Source: Imperialibacter sp. EC-SDR9
GTDB lineage: Bacteria > Bacteroidota > Bacteroidia > Cytophagales > Cyclobacteriaceae
NCBI RefSeq assembly: GCF_902498805.1
Contig: NZ_LR701577.1
Coordinates: forward strand, 186,001-250,000
Length of the DNA stretch: 64,000 nt
Reading direction: 5' to 3'
Shown: in pieces, positions 8,289 through 17,272 of the stretch
How the letters are laid out: each line of letters starts with the position of its first letter
Position numbering within the stretch: the stretch's first letter is position 1
Notes under the pieces: generated by a model
Databases searched by the model: none
The model's input: only the letters and a program-made list of their open reading frames with translations
What the model was told of the DNA's origin: nothing
Translations under genes and position numbers: made by a program

Positions 8289-8900
8289 CTAGACGGCCTC
8301 AATTGATCGCTTGTACAAAGTGTAAAAAAGAAAAGGCAGGAAGCCGAACCCAAAAAGAAAGCCCCCGCTAATAAGCACCGCCCCTGAACCTTCCAAATGA
8401 AGCATATTGAGAATACTGCCAAGTGCCAGCATCATAAAGCCCACAGCTCCTACTATCCATTTCATTTTTTCCGATGGCGAATAAGTCCCGCTAGTCTTCA
8501 AATGGCTTACCAAAAGGAGCGGAGCAAACACAAACGCAGTAACCATAATACTACCGAACAGCAAAATAGAAGCGCCCGGCAAATGCAACGATTTGAACAC
8601 GACGGACAATGTAAGCCCCAATGAGGAAATGAATCCGGTTAGATAAGTAATTCGTTTCATATTAGTGATTTTATTAAAGTTGAGAACAAAAAATACTTCC
8701 TCCTGTATTTCATCAAAACCATTCGGCGTGGTTTGCTGAAATGCTTTTTGATAGGCAACCTCAAAAGACACACCCTGATCCATGTCTTCTTCTATGAGGC
8801 AATAAAAGTGGTCGATGAGATCATCCTGCACTTCTTTGCTGGAAATGCTACTTTCCTTCACTTTACCAGTGATAAAGTCTAATTGGTTGTCAGTAATCAT
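8289..8900 (-). CDS. Membrane protein with N-terminal HAAS-like domain, PadR partner
   Basis: A 203-residue protein. Residues 1-75 form a soluble helical domain (the pattern DDLIDHFYCLIEEDMDQG and AYQKAFQQ) like the HAAS/permease-prefix domains that sit beside PadR regulators. After it come about four membrane helices, near residues 85-103, 112-130, 147-165 and 172-192. Its ATG overlaps the stop of the PadR gene in an ATGA, so translation is probably coupled. In other Bacteria, HAAS proteins are controlled by, and act with, their adjacent PadR repressor. What this one senses or does is not visible from sequence. Confidence 0.7.
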   Translation of the reverse strand: MITDNQLDFITGKVKESSISSKEVQDDLIDHFYCLIEEDMDQGVSFEVAYQKAFQQTTPNGFDEIQEEVFFVLNFNKITNMKRITYLTGFISSLGLTLSVVFKSLHLPGASILLFGSIMVTAFVFAPLLLVSHLKTSGTYSPSEKMKWIVGAVGFMMLALGSILNMLHLEGSGAVLISGGFLFGFGFLPFLFYTLYKRSIEAV

Positions 8901-9244
8901 GCCCTGGCCGGTTTACTATTTGGTTCGAACATGATGCTCTCAATGGTTTTCAAAAAGTCCATTAACTCCGACACCTTTTCCCTCTTGGCTTCATTTCCTT
9001 TTTGAGTGAGTGCGTAATACTTCCTGACCCGTTTGCCTATACTCACTTCTTCGGTAGTTACCGTGCCGTCCACGAGCATTTTGTGAAGGGCCGGGTACAA
9101 CGAGCCATCTTTGAGTAGTATCTTACCTCCAGTGAGCTCCTTCACCTTTTGACAAATTTCGTAACCGTACATTCTGCCATGCTCACTGAGTAACCTCAAA
9201 ATGATCATGTCGATGGTACCTTTCAATAGTTCTTTTGAATACAT
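8897..9244 (-). CDS. PadR family transcriptional regulator
   Basis: About 115 residues from MYSKELLKG. An upstream in-frame start at 9277 would add 11 residues not typical of the family. The sequence shows the PadR winged helix: LLKGTIDMIILRLLSEHGRMYGYEI, then the wing region with the conserved LKDGSLYPALHKML, and KRVRKYYALTQKG. A short C-terminal helix (SELMDFLKTIESIM) would mediate dimerisation. It is the first gene of a two-gene operon with a HAAS-like membrane protein. The family usually represses its own operon, and a palindrome lies just upstream (9261-9275). Confidence 0.9.
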   Translation of the reverse strand: MYSKELLKGTIDMIILRLLSEHGRMYGYEICQKVKELTGGKILLKDGSLYPALHKMLVDGTVTTEEVSIGKRVRKYYALTQKGNEAKREKVSELMDFLKTIESIMFEPNSKPARA

Positions 9245-9260
9245 AGTACAATAATACATA

Positions 9261-9275
9261 GATATATGATATATC
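9261..9275. promoter_or_regulatory. Candidate PadR operator (perfect 7-1-7 palindrome)
   Basis: GATATAT-G-ATATATC is a perfect palindrome 16 bases upstream of the padR-like start codon. A second, shorter one (ATAC-TATAG-GTAT) follows at about 9277-9289. AT-rich palindromes of this size at the operon start fit autoregulation by PadR, but the base composition makes chance palindromes likely too. Confidence 0.4.
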
Positions 9276-9516
9276 AATACTATAGGTATATTTTTTTTGA
9301 GTACTAGATTGTCACTGACGAATTATTTTGCTGTCTCCCCTACTAAAACGTTCATCAACCCCAATAGAAGCTTGAAGAAAATATGGAGCAGGCGGCAGCC
9401 TAACCCATGCAACAGACCACCAAATTGGTTAATTTGGACGTTCTGCGACGATAGTATTAGCATGGTTTAACATTCATATCGTGCGTGCTAATTGGTTAGG
9501 CGGCTTTGAATGTGAA

Positions 9517-9545
9517 TTGTCAATGGCCGGGAATCGTTAACTTTG
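9517..9545 (+). promoter_or_regulatory. Candidate promoter of the VF530/amidase operon
   Basis: TTG at 9517-9519, 18 bases, then TAACTTTG at 9538-9545, an exact match to the Bacteroidota -7 element TAnnTTTG. The start codon follows at 9581, leaving a leader of about 30 bases. The rest of the 9278-9580 spacer shows nothing I can name. Confidence 0.5.
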
Positions 9546-9580
9546 TTGCCAGATAGAACCGAAAACCAGGTAAAAAACAG

Positions 9581-9856
9581 ATGATAAGCAAAGATCCAAA
9601 AAAAGACGGTCTGGCTGGAAGGGTGACAAAACTGAAGGATTCAGAGCAAAGGAACAACCCACTCCACGGAGTAAGATTGGATGCTATTTTGGAAGAACTG
9701 GTAGCCAAGCTTGGGTGGGAAGAACTGGGTAAAAAAATTAACATTCGCTCTTTTAACTACGATCCCTCCATTAAGTCGAGTCTTGCCTTCCTGAGAAAAA
9801 CGCCCTGGGCAAGAGAGAAAGTGGAGCAGCTATACCTACGTGTGATCAAAAAATGA
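9581..9856 (+). CDS. VF530 family (DUF2132) small DNA-binding-like protein
   Basis: A 91-residue protein that matches the VF530/DUF2132 family along its length: [16 protein letters not shown], then [14 protein letters not shown], then [22 protein letters not shown]. These are the family's most conserved stretches. The founding member, from Vibrio fischeri, has a solved structure and was proposed to bind DNA; the cellular role is unknown. It follows a good promoter match, and its stop lies one base before the ATG of the amidase gene, so the two are almost certainly one transcript. Confidence 0.88.
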   Translation: MISKDPKKDGLAGRVTKLKDSEQRNNPLHGVRLDAILEELVAKLGWEELGKKINIRSFNYDPSIKSSLAFLRKTPWAREKVEQLYLRVIKK

Positions 9857-9857
9857 A

Positions 9858-10580
9858 ATGAGGGTTTGTGTAGCGCAAAGCAAGCCGATTAAAGAGGACA
9901 TCGTTGCCAATATTGAGCAGCACAAAAAGCTCATCCACCTGGCTATTTATAGCAAGGCAGATGTCATCGTTTTCCCTGAGTTGTCGATCACTGGCTATGA
10001 GCCAACCCTGGCCAGGGGCTTGGCTATGGACGCCAGCGATACAAGGCTTGATAGCTTGCAACAGATAGCCGACCTGCATGCGATAATTATCGGAGCAGGC
10101 ATCCCAATGAAGTGTCGTAATGGCATCAACATCACGATGGTACTTTTTCACCCCAATGCACAAAGGCAAACCTATTCCAAACAGTACCTCCACGCCGATG
10201 AAAAACCGTTCTTCGTAAGTGGGGAAAATAACGCCACGTGCATAAGAGGCTCGAACGTTGAGTTAGCGATCTGCTACGAAATATCGGTACCTGAGCATTC
10301 GGCCAATGCCGGCAAAAATGGCGGCAAAATCTACCTGGCCAGCGTAGCCAAATCCGCTAAGGGAGTGAAAGCAGCCCACCAAACCCTGTCTGGCATTGCT
10401 GCAAAGTATGGCATGACGGTTTTGATGGCCAATTCGGTGGGGCCAAGCGACGATTTCGTGGGAGCCGGTGGATCGGCCGTATGGAACTCTGATGGCATTC
10501 TACTGGAAAAAATGGACTCAGAAAGTGAGGGGTTTTTGATCCTTGACATAGAGACTCAAGAAACTTTTAAGGTTGTTTAA
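9858..10580 (+). CDS. Carbon-nitrogen hydrolase (nitrilase superfamily amidase)
   Basis: A 240-residue enzyme with the Glu-Lys-Cys catalytic triad of the nitrilase superfamily: Glu41 in VFPELSITGYE, Lys108 in YSKQYLH, and Cys139 in LAICYEIS. The length and the compact alpha-beta-beta-alpha pattern fit the family. There is no signal peptide, so it is cytoplasmic. It should hydrolyse a C-N bond in an amide, carbamoyl compound or nitrile. The substrate is not predictable, although the small size and short form are common among general amidases. It is coupled to the VF530 gene, one base apart. Confidence 0.88.
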   Translation: MRVCVAQSKPIKEDIVANIEQHKKLIHLAIYSKADVIVFPELSITGYEPTLARGLAMDASDTRLDSLQQIADLHAIIIGAGIPMKCRNGINITMVLFHPNAQRQTYSKQYLHADEKPFFVSGENNATCIRGSNVELAICYEISVPEHSANAGKNGGKIYLASVAKSAKGVKAAHQTLSGIAAKYGMTVLMANSVGPSDDFVGAGGSAVWNSDGILLEKMDSESEGFLILDIETQETFKVV

Positions 10581-10663
10581 AAAGCTAGCTGATAAACCCT
10601 TCCTGGTTCCACCCAGATAATTCACCTCCCACTTTTCAGCATCTACTTTGTATCTTCATCTCA

Positions 10664-12778
10664 ATGGATCGATACACCCTACCAACTAGTTTACCAAAAG
10701 GCCTTTCATGGCTTACTTTGATATTGTCCACCGTGGCCTGCTCTCCAAAAAAACAGTCAGATATCAACTGGCCCGAATACAATGGTGGCCCTGATCGGAA
10801 TCACTACTCTGAACTAACCCAATTCAACAAAGAAAACATCAATCGCCTGGAAAAGGCATGGGAATACAGCTCAGGTGGTGCCGACACCACCAAAAATCAA
10901 ACGCAGATTCAGTGCAACCCCATCATCATTGATGGCATACTCTATGGCGTTTCGGCAGGTTCGCAGGCTTTTTCGTTAGACGCCGCTTCAGGGCAGGAAT
11001 TATGGAAAACCAACTTCAATGACAAAACCTTTTCCATGACCAGCCGGGGTGTTACGTACCAGGCTGACGAAACAGGAAAGCGGATTTTCTTCGGCTATGG
11101 GCACCTGCTTTACTGTCTCGACGCAAAAACTGGAAAGCCTATTTCCTCTTTTGGAGACAATGGAAAAATCGACCTGAAGCAAGGTTTGGAACGCCCAACT
11201 GCCGACGATTACGTCGTGTACAACACGCCCGGTGTCATCTTCGAAAACCTGTTGATTACTGGTGCACGTGTGCAGGAAAACTCCGCAGCCTTGTTGGGCG
11301 ATGTGCGGGCCTTTGACGTTCACACAGGTGAGCTGACCTGGACTTTCAAAACGATTCCGGAAAACGGTGAATTTGGTAGCGACACCTGGCCACCCAACGC
11401 CAGGCAAAATACAGGCGGTGCCAACTCCTGGATGGGCATGGCCATCGATAGGGAAAATGAAATAGTGTATGTGCCCACCGGTTCGGCTGCGTTTGATTTC
11501 TATGGTGGCGACCGGGCAGGCGACAACCTCTTTGCCAATTGCCTCCTCGCCCTCAATGCGAGAACAGGCGAGCGCCTCTGGCATTTTCAAACCATGCACC
11601 ACGATATTTGGGACAGAGACCTCCCCGCTCCGCCCAACCTGATCACGCTGGAAAAAGACGGTCAGCAAATGCAAGCAGTGGTCCAAATTACAAAGCAGGG
11701 CTACGTTTTTGTATTCAACCGCCTCACCGGGGAGCCACTGTTCCCGATAGAAGAAAGGCCCATGATTACAGTTGGAATGCCCGATGAGCAAGTGAGCCCA
11801 ACACAGCCCTTCCCCACCCTGCCCGAACCTTTTACCAGGCAGTCGTTTACGTTAGCTGATGTGCGAACCGATGCTCCCGACCGGGAGGAGATTCTCCGGC
11901 AACTCAGCGAAGCAAAAACAGGTCAGGCCTATATTCCTCTGACTGAACAACGTACCATCTTCTTCCCTGGCACCGACGGTGGTGGTCAGTGGGGAGGTGC
12001 AGCCGCTGATCCTGAAGGCGTGATGTATGTTCCAGCCAAGGAAGTTCCTGTATACTCTTCGCTTACCGACGCCCCGCAACAACAAGCTTTGACGTCGGCC
12101 GGTACTTTGTACCAACTTCATTGTGCTTCATGCCATGGCAAAGACATGACCGGCGACCATAGTGGTGCCTACCCATCTCTGAAAGGTTTTAACAAGCGAA
12201 GAACTACTCATGAAGCATACAGTATTATAGAACGAGGCCGGGGAATGATGCCTGCTTTCACACAACTAAGCAGCGAGGAAAAGCAAGGTATTGCCGACTA
12301 CATCATGGGAATTGCCGACAAAGCATTGACGTCTTCCTCCCAATTGCCGGGCTCGCCTTACAAGCACACTGGCTATAACCGGTGGTATTCTGAAGACGGC
12401 TACCCAGTAAATACACCGCCTTGGGGAACCCTGACGGCTATTGACCTGGCTTCAGGAAGGAGAAAATGGCAGGTGCCATTGGGTGAATTTTCTGGCTTCA
12501 AAGCGCAGGGATTGCCAGCTACCGGCAGCGACAACTACGGCGGGCCGCTGGTTACCGGCGACCTCATTTTCATAGCTGCCACACCCGATCAGAAATTTCG
12601 GGCGTTTGATAAATTGACAGGTGAACTGGTTTGGGAAACGGATCTTCCGGCGGCAGGCTATGCATCGCCTTCTACCTACTCGGTGAATGGAAAGCAGTAC
12701 GTCGTTATTGCGTGTGGCGGTGGCAAGCTGAGAAGTCGTTCAGGAGACAGGTACGTCGCTTTTGCCTTGCCAGACTAG
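10664..12778 (+). CDS. PQQ-dependent dehydrogenase with inserted cytochrome c domain
   Basis: A 704-residue exported quinoprotein. The N-terminus has a hydrophobic segment and a Cys (LSTVACS, Cys near residue 26) that may be a lipoprotein site. The main body is a PQQ-type eight-blade propeller with tryptophan-docking repeats (TGKPISSFGDNG, ARTGERLWHFQTMHHDIWDRD, DLPAPPNLI). A cytochrome c domain lies at about 475-555, with the heme site C487-A-S-C490-H491 and a likely axial Met in GRGMMPAF. The propeller then resumes (GTLTAIDLASGRRKW to YVVIACGGG). It should oxidise a sugar or alcohol in the periplasm and pass electrons through its own heme. The gene stands alone, and no PQQ synthesis genes are in the window. 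Confidence 0.9.
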   Translation: MDRYTLPTSLPKGLSWLTLILSTVACSPKKQSDINWPEYNGGPDRNHYSELTQFNKENINRLEKAWEYSSGGADTTKNQTQIQCNPIIIDGILYGVSAGSQAFSLDAASGQELWKTNFNDKTFSMTSRGVTYQADETGKRIFFGYGHLLYCLDAKTGKPISSFGDNGKIDLKQGLERPTADDYVVYNTPGVIFENLLITGARVQENSAALLGDVRAFDVHTGELTWTFKTIPENGEFGSDTWPPNARQNTGGANSWMGMAIDRENEIVYVPTGSAAFDFYGGDRAGDNLFANCLLALNARTGERLWHFQTMHHDIWDRDLPAPPNLITLEKDGQQMQAVVQITKQGYVFVFNRLTGEPLFPIEERPMITVGMPDEQVSPTQPFPTLPEPFTRQSFTLADVRTDAPDREEILRQLSEAKTGQAYIPLTEQRTIFFPGTDGGGQWGGAAADPEGVMYVPAKEVPVYSSLTDAPQQQALTSAGTLYQLHCASCHGKDMTGDHSGAYPSLKGFNKRRTTHEAYSIIERGRGMMPAFTQLSSEEKQGIADYIMGIADKALTSSSQLPGSPYKHTGYNRWYSEDGYPVNTPPWGTLTAIDLASGRRKWQVPLGEFSGFKAQGLPATGSDNYGGPLVTGDLIFIAATPDQKFRAFDKLTGELVWETDLPAAGYASPSTYSVNGKQYVVIACGGGKLRSRSGDRYVAFALPD

Positions 12779-13072
12779 CTAGTCTTCATATAGCTTCAGT
12801 CGACTCCTTACCTGGCTGAGTTCCGTCTGCAGCGCCTCAATCTTGTTCAGCAAATTGAATACGACATCGATGCCTTCTATGTTGACATCCAGCTCATGAT
12901 GCATGCGGATCATCTTTTCGACGGCATTCATTTGGTCTTCATGAATATACTGCGTTTGCTCAAGCGTCTCGATCTCGATCAACCCAATCTCTCCCAGGCC
13001 AATAAAGAAGGTGGTCTCCACTTTATAGTGCTCGCAAAGTGTTTCTATTGGTATGTGGGTATCGGTTTTCAT
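12779..13072 (-). CDS. cbpM: Chaperone modulator CbpM-like protein
   Basis: A 97-residue MerR-like protein with the pattern of CbpM: an N-terminal winged-helix-like part ([28 protein letters not shown]) and a C-terminal coiled coil ([20 protein letters not shown]). In Escherichia coli, CbpM binds the J-domain of CbpA and inhibits it. The gene's ATG overlaps the stop of the cbpA-like gene by 4 bases, which strongly supports this assignment. Cytoplasmic. Confidence 0.85.
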   Translation of the reverse strand: MKTDTHIPIETLCEHYKVETTFFIGLGEIGLIEIETLEQTQYIHEDQMNAVEKMIRMHHELDVNIEGIDVVFNLLNKIEALQTELSQVRSRLKLYED

Positions 13073-13968
13073 GGTCTTCTCAATTTAGCAAGTTCGCTCA
13101 ACAATTCCTTCTCTTTGCTGGTCAGGTTCGTGGGTATGGAAATCTGATAAGTCACATACAAGTCGCCAAACGCTCCCTCCTTTTTGTAGACAGGAAAGCC
13201 CTTTCCTTTCAGTTTCACCTTCGATCCATTTTGGGTTTCCGGCTGCACCTTCAATTTCACTTTTCCATCGAAAGTATCAATGGTGATTTCGCCACCTAGC
13301 ATCGCTGTGTACAAATCGAGGTCAACCATAGAGTAAAGGTTATCGCCATCGAGTTTGAATTTGGTATCGTTGGTAATAGCAAAGGTGATGTAGAGGTCGC
13401 CTTTTGGCCCACCGTTCATTCCATCACCTCCATGGCCTTTGATCTTGATTACCTGCCCGTCTTTAACGCCAGCGGGGATTGTCAATCTTATCTTCTTGCC
13501 ATTAACGGTCAATGTCTGCTTCTGCGTATTGTACACATCACGTAAACGCAAGTGTAATTCAGCATGATAATCTTGTCCTTTGAATTTCACACTGCGCCCA
13601 CCCGTTCTACCGGCACCGCCTCCGAACATTGATTCAAAAAAATCTGAATAGTCTTCTCCGCCAAAGCCTCCCGCAGTCTGCTGCTGGGTACTTCCTCTCC
13701 TTTGCTGCTGCTGTTGCGCTTTCGCCTTTTCAAATTCTTCCGCATGCTTCCAATCCTTGCCGTAAGCATCGTACTTCTTGCGGTTTTCCGCATTGCTCAG
13801 CACTTCGTTCGCCTCGTTCACTTCCTTGAACTTCCTCTCCGCCTCTTTATCGTTGGGATTTACGTCAGGATGATACTTCCTTGCCAGTTTGCGATAGGCA
13901 TTCTTTATTTCCTTCTCTGTAGCTCCTTTTTCTATCCCAAGAAGCTTGTAATAGTCTATAAATGCCAT
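13069..13968 (-). CDS. cbpA: CbpA-like DnaJ-class co-chaperone
   Basis: A 299-residue type II J-protein. The J-domain is at 1-70 with the H-P-D motif at 33-35 ([10 protein letters not shown]), followed by a Gln-rich linker (about 84-98) and a Gly/Phe stretch ([19 protein letters not shown]). The two C-terminal substrate-binding beta domains start near residue 130. There is no zinc-finger repeat, which separates it from DnaJ itself. It would stimulate DnaK ATPase activity and deliver substrates. It is the first gene of a two-gene operon with the modulator cbpM. Confidence 0.93.
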   Translation of the reverse strand: MAFIDYYKLLGIEKGATEKEIKNAYRKLARKYHPDVNPNDKEAERKFKEVNEANEVLSNAENRKKYDAYGKDWKHAEEFEKAKAQQQQQRRGSTQQQTAGGFGGEDYSDFFESMFGGGAGRTGGRSVKFKGQDYHAELHLRLRDVYNTQKQTLTVNGKKIRLTIPAGVKDGQVIKIKGHGGDGMNGGPKGDLYITFAITNDTKFKLDGDNLYSMVDLDLYTAMLGGEITIDTFDGKVKLKVQPETQNGSKVKLKGKGFPVYKKEGAFGDLYVTYQISIPTNLTSKEKELLSELAKLRRP

Positions 13969-14208
13969 TTACGTGTGTATTCTAATTGCTTTCCAAAATA
14001 TCACTGTAAATATCTGATGGGGCGCCTTTCTTTTAGCTGACTAGCGTCATTCATTCCTGAGATTCTCGTCAGCTGGTATTAAGCAATCCATCACAAGCAA
14101 TATCATAGAAAGTTACGTCACACAAGCCGAGCTTAACAAGCACATTTTATCGGCCTCTCTGATATTCAACTTCTTTGAGCTAACTTGGTATAGAACATCA
14201 ATATATCT

Positions 14209-14943
14209 ATGAAACCTATCCACCTACTGCTCTGGTTTTGCTGCTACTTCCTATGCACGTCCTGCCAGGATAAAACACGTCCAAACGAGGACAAAGGTGA
14301 AGAAACGACTAGTGAGGCCTCAAGCAGCCGGGAAGATGGCGATGGAAGTAAGGAGTTGATCCCCATTTCGTCCTCCGATTCATTGCACATCAATGGCCTG
14401 ATCAATCAACTGACTGGTATAGAACGTTTTGCAGTAGAGAATAATTTCAACCTGTTTGCCAGCCTCTTACAGCATGCCAACGACGGCAGTTTTGATCGGG
14501 TCAATAACATTCTGGCCAGTTCGACTGATTGGTTACAGACGTATGAAATAATTGCCTTGGATAAAACAGGTGGTTATATCGAATATGCTCCCAGAGGTGC
14601 CGAAGTCACCTATAGTATGACGTATTGGAACTTAAAGGATGGCACAAAACTAATAGCAAAGGTTGAAAAAGGCTGTGGCCCTGTATGCGAGTCTGAAATT
14701 CATTTTTCAAAATATTTCAATGGCATATCTTCTATTCAGAAAACTTCGGACATCATCCCCACATTCGACACTTTAAAACCGCTACTGATAGCCAAGTACC
14801 CAAGCGACTGCGACCCTTGCGAATTTATTTTCCATCTTCCACGCAAAGGGAAAAACATCACGCTTTGTGAAGAAAGTGATGCCTCAGGTGAGAAATGTAT
14901 TGTCCTTGTTTGGAAAGATGGTGTTTTCGATGTTGAAAGTTAG
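14209..14943 (+). CDS. Secreted lipoprotein of unknown function
   Basis: A 244-residue protein with a lipoprotein signal: a hydrophobic segment ending LCTSC, with the predicted lipidated Cys at residue 19. An acidic, Ser/Glu-rich linker follows (about 22-50), then a globular domain with several Cys residues (KGCGPVCES, DCDPCEF, and a later pair) that could form disulfides. I do not recognise the family. There are no close neighbours: 240 bases upstream separate it from cbpA on the other strand, and 60 bases follow before the deacetylase. Confidence 0.65.
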   Translation: MKPIHLLLWFCCYFLCTSCQDKTRPNEDKGEETTSEASSSREDGDGSKELIPISSSDSLHINGLINQLTGIERFAVENNFNLFASLLQHANDGSFDRVNNILASSTDWLQTYEIIALDKTGGYIEYAPRGAEVTYSMTYWNLKDGTKLIAKVEKGCGPVCESEIHFSKYFNGISSIQKTSDIIPTFDTLKPLLIAKYPSDCDPCEFIFHLPRKGKNITLCEESDASGEKCIVLVWKDGVFDVES

Positions 14944-15003
14944 GTAGCAGTTGGATTTGATTTTGTTAACTTTCACTCAAAAGCCTATCACCGCCGCCGC
15001 TCC

Positions 15004-15792
15004 ATGAAAGAACCGTTGATCTTCGTCATAATGCTTTGCAGTTTTTTGCCAGTCAAAGCTCAAATCCTCAAAAAACCCATCGAAGACAAAACCGTGGTGC
15101 TGACCTTTGACGATGCCCCGGCAAGCCAGTATTCGGTGGTAGCTCCTCTGCTTCAGCAATATGGCTTTGATGCCACCTTCTTCGTCTGTGAGTTTCCTCC
15201 AAACTACAAAGACAGCTCACTTTACATGAACTGGCGACAGATCAGAGAGCTCGACCAAATGGGGTTTGAGATCGCCAGCCACACCCGGTCGCATGCCAGG
15301 GTGGCCAGTCTTACCAAACCTCAATTGATCAAAGAGCTTACCTATATTGAAACCAAGTGTGATTCCCTGGGAATAGCCAAGCCAGCTAACTTTGCCTACC
15401 CAGGCTACAGCCTCAGCCCGTTGGTCGCTGAGACACTTGACGAACAGGGTTATGCATTTGCCCGTGCTGGCGGTGGCCGCCCATACGACCCGTTGAAGGA
15501 TCACCCGTTGCTGGTTCCCAGCTGGGCCATGGACAGCACAAATAGAGATGAAATCATGCAGGCACTTAATGAGGCCAAAGACGGCAAGATCGCTGTGCTT
15601 ACCATTCACGGTGTACCTGATGTGGAGCACCCCTGGGTGACTACCCCTCAAGAGCTATTTGAGGAATACTTGAAGTACCTATCCGAAAACGGCTATAAAG
15701 TGCTCTCTATGAAAGGGCTTGAGCGCTATATAGATGTGGAAAAGGCAAAGAAAACGCTCACGCCAGATTACAATCTTCGGCTAAAGAACTGA
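15004..15792 (+). CDS. Exported polysaccharide deacetylase (NodB-type)
   Basis: A 262-residue protein with a signal peptide (1-19, ending VKAQ) and a NodB fold. The metal-site motifs are present: T34-F-D-D37 (Asp36 and Asp37, the latter usually the metal ligand) and S-H-T-R-S-H at 92-97, giving His93 and His97. Later motifs AYPGYS and LTIHG match the family's substrate and catalytic His strands. It should remove acetyl groups from N-acetylated sugars in the periplasm or at the surface. The exact substrate (peptidoglycan, chitin or exopolysaccharide) cannot be told. Confidence 0.88.
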   Translation: MKEPLIFVIMLCSFLPVKAQILKKPIEDKTVVLTFDDAPASQYSVVAPLLQQYGFDATFFVCEFPPNYKDSSLYMNWRQIRELDQMGFEIASHTRSHARVASLTKPQLIKELTYIETKCDSLGIAKPANFAYPGYSLSPLVAETLDEQGYAFARAGGGRPYDPLKDHPLLVPSWAMDSTNRDEIMQALNEAKDGKIAVLTIHGVPDVEHPWVTTPQELFEEYLKYLSENGYKVLSMKGLERYIDVEKAKKTLTPDYNLRLKN

Positions 15793-15803
15793 TCGGAGCG
15801 GCA

Positions 15804-16955
15804 TCACAAAAGCACCTCCGCCACCAAAAAGCCAATGTAGGTACCCAAGCCAGTTCCAAGGGATCCTATAACTATAGAAGGCAAAAGCAGGTCTTCTCTG
15901 TTCAAACTTTTGGCAAGCGCCATGGCAGATGACGGCCCGCCTACGTTGGCTTGTGAGGCAATGGCTACCACATCCCAATCCTGCCGAAGCAGTCCACCCA
16001 CACCAAAAATAACAAGCCCATGCACAGCTACAATGATCAGCGTAAACAGACCGATGTAAATCGCCAGTTCGCCAATCCCCTTGAGGGCGGCCAACTCGCA
16101 AAAAGCTCCAATAACAGCCAGAAACAAATAAACTGTAAAGAGCCCGAGTAAACGACTGCCCTGTAATTCTCTTATGCCTTTGAATTGCGCCAGTCCAAGA
16201 GCAATGGTTGTCACTATCAATATGGAAGGGGAATTCCACCCATACGCTTCGTTCAACGCAACAGCCAGCCAATCTGCAAATAGCAAACTTCCGCCGCCCA
16301 ACGCCAACAGTACAGCCAGCGACCAAATAGAAACCATTTCCCTTGCTTCAGGCAGTTTTCCTTCAATATCCCTAGTGGAGGCACGGTTACCGACCCTCTT
16401 CCATATTTTACCGAGCATTCGTGGCAAAAGTAAGGTAGCCACCATCCACGTCGCAGTGAGAATATTGTCCACCGCAACGGTTCCGGCATACAAACCACCC
16501 TCTTTCATTACGCCATAATGTAAAGCAATCGCATTAAAATTGAGGCTTCCCCCTATATAAGTGCCCGTCATCATGCCTGCCAGTGCCTTATAATGCTCTC
16601 CAAAAACCACCGGCCCGTTCACGACCCAAATGGCCATCAGCGCTCCCAGGCTTGTGCCAACAGCTCCCAGAAGAAACATGCTGAGCATAGGCAGGCCTGC
16701 CTTTTTCAAATCAACCAATCTCACATCCAGCAGTAAAAAGAACACTGAAAGTGGAGCGATGAAGGCAAAAATTCCTTCATAAACAACGGACGACTCGGTG
16801 GCGGACGGAATAATTCCCAGGTTAGCAACCACTGCCGTGAGAATAATTACGAGCAGCGTGGTACCTATGTGCTTGAGAAAAGTATGGTTCTCAAGCCATT
16901 CACTGATCAGGATATTGACGACAAGGACGGTAAGCACCCACAAAGGATTTGACAT
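15804..16955 (-). CDS. DUF819 family membrane protein (putative transporter)
   Basis: About 383 residues from MSNPLWVLT. A longer frame to 17039 adds a polar stretch not typical of a membrane protein's start. There are about ten hydrophobic helices, and the family hallmarks are a Gly-rich segment (MMTGTYIGGSLNFNAIA) and a repeat of it near the end (ASQANVGGPSSAMALA), which suggests an inverted repeat transporter fold. This is the DUF819/YjcL-like family, related to other secondary carriers but with no firm substrate. It is convergent with the deacetylase gene (11 bases between stops). Confidence 0.8.
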   Translation of the reverse strand: MSNPLWVLTVLVVNILISEWLENHTFLKHIGTTLLVIILTAVVANLGIIPSATESSVVYEGIFAFIAPLSVFFLLLDVRLVDLKKAGLPMLSMFLLGAVGTSLGALMAIWVVNGPVVFGEHYKALAGMMTGTYIGGSLNFNAIALHYGVMKEGGLYAGTVAVDNILTATWMVATLLLPRMLGKIWKRVGNRASTRDIEGKLPEAREMVSIWSLAVLLALGGGSLLFADWLAVALNEAYGWNSPSILIVTTIALGLAQFKGIRELQGSRLLGLFTVYLFLAVIGAFCELAALKGIGELAIYIGLFTLIIVAVHGLVIFGVGGLLRQDWDVVAIASQANVGGPSSAMALAKSLNREDLLLPSIVIGSLGTGLGTYIGFLVAEVLL

Positions 16956-17272
16956 GCAGAGTTGATTTAATCCACCAAAAAGAAAAGTAGCAGAAATTGA
17001 CCTGAAATGAAACACTTTATTGTGCTGGTCACCGACCAAATAAAAGCAACAGCAATGAGCATTTTTTTGCAGCGCATCTCTAATAACTTCATAAAACGCC
17101 TAATCTTCCTGGCACCAAAAAGCGAAAATGTTTCTTATTGCGAAGCCTGAAGAAAAAAGCATATTCGGCTGCCACCACCAACCCTGCCGCCGATTACGGG
17201 CCGGGAAAATTCTGATTACAGTCTGTGGTTGTTATATTGGGGGTCGACCTAACCCAAAAGTCAACCTTCGTT

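Noticed and set aside
11000-11791. Antisense open frame of about 263 codons inside the PQQ dehydrogenase gene
   Set aside because: The plus-strand protein has clear motifs throughout this stretch, and the antisense translation has none.
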